Origin: Rugalucina vietnamica
Lineage: Eukaryota; Mollusca; Bivalvia; Lucinida; Lucinidae
DNA: 64,000 bases
Assembly: GCA_964017185.1 (NCBI GenBank)
Contig: OZ024876.1
Location: 990,001 to 1,054,000, forward strand
Reading direction: 5' to 3'
Under the pieces are notes generated by a model, which saw only the letters and a program-made list of their open reading frames with translations, did not search any database and was not told where the DNA came from. Below are positions 59,728-64,000 of the stretch, piece by piece. Numbering within the stretch: position 1 is the first letter of the stretch; the number at the start of each line of letters is the position of its first letter. The position numbers and the translations under genes were made by a program.

Positions 59728-62700
59728 TAGTTAAGACAGAAAATGAGAAAAGACGCTTCGTTATGAAGGTACAGGCATTTTGTGAGGAAAAGGGTTTGAG
59801 ATCATTTTCAGAGGTATTCAGGTATGCTGAATCCAAAAAGCAATGTTGGCAAGCTGAGAAATGGCTCCTTCACCATCTGATTTGCATATTTCCAAGATGG
59901 CCGCCAAAATTAAGAAAAACACCGATTGCTGCAAATTAATATATGTTTAGGATTCCAAACTGCTACAAAATAATGAAAATAACATTTTATAATGATTAGA
60001 AGGTCTTCAATGAATAAAAAAAAATCTCAAAAGTTAAAAGGCTGAGGTGGGGGTGCGGAGGGGGCAGGGGTGTGGGCTTTTGTACTTGTACCTACAAAAG
60101 TGATCATAGTTCCACTGTAACAAGTCCTAGATCACTGCACCTGGTCTCACTGTAAAGCATAGATATAGCCTTTTGATCATTTGGTAAGTAATGCAAAGTA
60201 TCGAATTTTCATATTCATGAATTTTAATAAAAATATTAAAAACGGCTTTGAAATCCATAAGTAAACAATTTTCAGGCAGAAAGAAGCTATCATTATGACA
60301 ACTTGTTATTGCATCAGTAATATCATATATGACAAATACATTGATGTCAATGGTCAATATGAAACTCATCTCATTAGCATATTCATGAATATTAATTGAA
60401 ATATCAAAACAAAGGGGCAAAAACCAGGGAAAAACAATTGCCATTGAAAGGTTTTTGGTGCGTTATATGATCGTTTTTGCATTTTAAGAAAAATTTTCAT
60501 GGCTGCCAGTTTGGTCAGTTGTGCCAATTAAATGCCATAAAAAGTTGTCTTCAACAATGAACACATTCGCATGATGTAAACATCATATTGTTTCCACAAC
60601 CACCCCTAGTGTGATTCTATAGAATGGGATGAACTTACAAAAATACCCATGTCCCACCAAAAGCATACTTTAGAATACTATGATTGGTCTGGTAGTATTG
60701 CATTGACATAGCAATTTAACCTTCATACCTAATATTGAAATCATTGAATTTACATATATTCATGAATATTAATAAAAATCATAATGGGAGAAAAATCGTG
60801 GAAAAAATAGGGGGTATACGTACAAAAACACCTGTACTCAGGCTGTTAATGAACCTATGATGCCGAAAGAGATATCAAATGAATGCTGTGGCAATGTACT
60901 ATAACTCCGAAATATGATATAAGAATAATCGGATTTGTAATTTCATGTATATTAATGAAATCTTTAAAAACATGACAGAAAAAATGGAAAAAGTAAATGG
61001 GTAAATGTAAGAAATGGCTTGTACCTTGGCAACCCAAAGCCCTAAAGTGCTGAATGATGATCAAATGGTTGTAAAGGCAATATTATGCCATCCTATATTA
61101 CAATTTATAAGTCATTTGATTTTTATTTTCATGAATATTAATAACATCTTTAGGAATCGGGGTAAAAATGCTGAAAGCATAAGGTGGTATACACGTAAAA
61201 ACGTGCATATCATGCTTATAGATAGACATAGAGAGCTGAAATTGGTATCAAAAAATTGCTTAAACATTGTTCTATAAATGCATGATCTGCTATTTGCTTT
61301 GTTTGAAATATTTGTGTATGAATGTTAATAAAATCTTTATAAATAAAAGAAAAAATGACCAGAAAATGATGGGGTTTACCAATAAAATTGCTTATATCTA
61401 GACTGCAAATAGACTTAGAGAGTTCAAAGTGGCATCAAATTATTGCTAGTACACGTACAATTTATCATTGCCATATGTTCAGATTTATAAAGCATACATG
61501 TATTTGTTAGCAACCAAGATACAAGCAATTTTGTTCGAGCACAACCTTCAACTTTATGTATGTAATTTTAAACAATTTTTCATAGCATTCATGGCTTTTG
61601 ATAAGCTATGGTTTATCTATCAGACTACATAGTTTTAATCAGATGCTGTTTATCTATCGGACTGCATTGTCCTAACATTCTATGGGTACCATTTTCATCC
61701 CTCTAAGGGTATTAGCAGTGGAGATAAAAGCAACTTTGTTGGTATACCGCCTTTACTTTTCGGTGATATTTCTTTAATTTAAAAGATCTCATTAATATCC
61801 ATACAACAAAAAATATCTAGATGTCTTATATATCAGATCATATGGTTATAGAACATTGTCATAGCAGTCATTTGATTTCAACTACGACTCTTTAGTTCCT
61901 TAAGTAGCCAAGATACGCACATGTGTTTAGATGTATACCTCCTAATTTTTCTGCATTTTACCCCAATTCCTAAAGATTTTATTAATATTCATGAAAATGA
62001 AACTCAAATAACTTATCTATTACAGTATGGATGGTATAATATTGCCCTAGCAACCATTTGATTCCATTTTCAACACATTGGCGCTTTTAGTTGCTAAGAT
62101 ATAAGTGTATTTGAAGGTGTATCTGTTTAATCTTTTTCTATTTTTTTTTCTCTCAATTTCATAAGTTTTCATTGATATACATGAAATTGAAAATAATTTT
62201 TTCTTATATCACACTTCAAAGAGATAATACGATACCTTATCATTTATTTGATACCATTTTCAACGTCCTATGTTTATTTACAGCCCAGGTACAAGTGATT
62301 TTGTAGGTACACCCCACATTTTTCCATGATTTTTTCCTTCCATTTCTTACGATTTTCATTAATATTCATGATCATGAATATGCAAATTCAATGATTTGAA
62401 TATTAGGATTACCATTAAATCGTTATGTCAAACCACTACTATCAGGTCAATCATAGTATTCTTGAGCATGCTATTGGTAGGATATGGGCATTTTAGTAAG
62501 TGCACCCCATTATATTGAATCACACAATGGATAGCGTGGAAATAATATTTTTACATCATGCAAATATATATGTTCATTCTTGAGGAAAATATTTTAAGGC
62601 ATTTAAGTGGCCCCTCTGACCAAACTGGCAGCCATGAAAATTTGTCCTAAAATGCAAGAAAGATCTTATAACCTACCAAAACCTTTAATGGCAATAGTTT

Positions 62701-63451
62701 TCCCCTGGTTTTCAAATGGCCCCAGTTTTCAACATTATACATGTAATTAATATTCATAAATATGCAAATGAGATAAAATGACATCAATATATTTGTCAAA
62801 TGAGATAAAATGACATCAATATATTTGTCACATGATATATTACTTGTGCAATAACAGTGTCATAATGATGGTTTGGGCCTGAAAATTGTTTATTTATGGA
62901 TTTTAAACCATTTTTAATGTTTTCATTACAATTCATGAATATGCAAATTAGATAAATTGCATTACTTACCACAGGAGAAAAGGGATATGTCTGAGCTTAA
63001 CAACAAGACCACGCTCAGCGGCATAGGATGAGCAACAGTGGCGATATGATCAATTTTGTAGCTACACCCCTCCGCAAGAAACACATTTATAGTTGCCATG
63101 GGAACCATATCCGTTATTTTCATAGTGTAATCGAGTTTATCTTTGCGGGCTAAAATTCTTTGCATTTGAATTTATGTAATTTAGTCAAGCAATCATCTAA
63201 CAATATATTTTAAGTGATTTTAGGCTCAGATCATGACAAACAAATGAAACGTTTCATTAATATAACAGATTCTAGATATTTTGGCGGCCATTTTGAAAAT
63301 ATGCAAATTAGGACATGAAGACGTCATTTCTCAACTTGCCAACATTGGTTTTTGGATTCAGCACACCAAATTACACCTAGTTCAAGTGTCAAACCCTTTT
63401 CCTCACAAAATGCCTGTACTTGTTAACTTTTCTCAATTCCTGTCTTAACTA
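59728..63451. mobile_element. 3.7-kb foldback element with mirrored 186-bp tandem arms
   Basis: TAGTTAAGACAG at 59728 pairs with CTGTCTTAACTA ending 63451. Inside, GTACAGGCATTTTGTGAGGA pairs with TCCTCACAAAATGCCTGTAC, and matching continues inward to a centre near 61.57 kb. The left arm carries TTCATGAATATTAAT-type blocks at about 60215, 60387, 60762, 60945, 61131 and 61318 (186-bp steps). The right arm has the mirror ATTAATATTCATGA at about 61981, 62170, 62353, 62748 and 62932. No ORF. Confidence 0.88.
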
Positions 63452-63529
63452 TTCCATGGTCAATGATCGTGGATAATGACGTCAACATCTTGTTCACGTC
63501 AATGGTCCCGGCTCATATACAGAAACACG

Positions 63530-63592
63530 ATGGAAAAAGCGTTCTTTTACACACGGCGGTTCGCCGAATTTCCCGAAATTGAAAGTTACCAT
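63530..63592 (+). CDS. Possible first coding exon of a downstream gene
   Basis: ATG at 63530 in context ACACGATGG opens 21 codons (MEKAFFYTRRFAEFPEIESY-H) ending exactly at a consensus donor CAT|GTAAGT. The stretch is GC-richer than its surroundings and lies just outside the foldback. I do not recognise the protein. The rest of the window (to 64000) shows no second exon. Confidence 0.4.
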
Positions 63593-63599
63593 GTAAGTT

Positions 63600-64000
63600 A
63601 TCTTTCGATTTTTGTTGCTAATATGTTTTCCAATTATTTTCTGTCATTTTGACGAAGTTTCCGTCCTAAAATCGAATATTGCGACATATTTAATTAGAAA
63701 CTTTGAAACGGTGGCATTGTAGTTACTCCGGATCACGTTTAACCGCATACTGTCATTTAATGCTCTCAAAGGACTTGGATTGTTTGATGTTTGTAACTAA
63801 AGGTATATTTTTACATTCTGGGTGTTTATATTATAAAATTGAGTGTAAACAATGAAATAATCTGCGTTTTTAACAAGCATCATATACTATTCCGACGCTA
63901 TTCAGATCACACATGGAACATCGTGTCTTCTGTGGGGGTGGGGTTGAGCAAACATAGCTGTGGGAAAATGCCGCCGAAAAATGCACATATTTTGGTCCTA
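63600..64000. other. Right edge: probable first intron
   Basis: AT-rich, no repeats of the families above, no exon identified before the window ends. Confidence 0.4.

Overview
The window looks like nuclear DNA of a bivalve mollusc, probably a heterodont clam. It has spliced genes with GT-AG introns, metazoan protein families, about 60-65% AT, and introns crowded with non-autonomous transposons. The mollusc call rests on repeat types I associate with bivalve genomes: elements headed by an AGCTCACCTGAGCC hairpin, TATACCCCCC-headed elements with internal tandem repeats, and tRNA-derived SINEs. It is inference, not a database match.

Layout. (1) 756-23429, + strand: the 3' part (12 exons, about 629 residues, in frame to the stop) of an alpha-2-macroglobulin/thioester-protein gene. 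It covers the thioester domain after its active site, the CUB remainder, the receptor-binding domain, an acidic linker and a C-terminal netrin-like (NTR) domain. (2) 23430-32940: the intergenic space between two convergent genes. It holds a 605-bp MITE, a 28-bp minisatellite, and a nearly full-length but broken two-ORF non-LTR retrotransposon (25615-32290) that landed inside a 38-bp minisatellite. (3) 45035-32944, - strand: a complete six-exon SKA1 gene (spindle and kinetochore-associated protein 1, 278 residues). (4) 45.5-53.3 kb: a hairpin-headed tandem-repeat element split by a MITE, several SINEs, and a retrotransposon with an open 1048-codon EN-RT frame whose last codons were displaced by a 751-bp TIR element with a 9-bp target duplication. 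(5) 53.5-57 kb: a SINE and a decayed third retrotransposon that itself carries a 366-bp insertion. (6) 59728-63451: a 3.7-kb foldback whose arms are mirrored ~186-bp tandem repeats. (7) 63530-63592: a plausible first coding exon of a further + strand gene.

The most unusual signal is tandem duplication of gene boundaries. The last 70 bp of A2M-like exon 5, with its splice donor, is present 16 times at exactly 70-bp spacing. The acceptor of exon 9 is repeated three times. The donor end of SKA1 exon 4 is duplicated around a MITE remnant. The last codons, stop and poly(A) signal of SKA1 seed a minisatellite of about 18 units. In addition, one palindromic MITE family (over 20 copies here) lies within about 5-25 bp of exon edges far more often than chance would suggest. 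Several transposons are nested in each other, so their relative ages can be read directly. The two host genes have no evident functional link: one encodes a secreted protease-trapping or complement-like protein, the other a kinetochore microtubule-binding protein.
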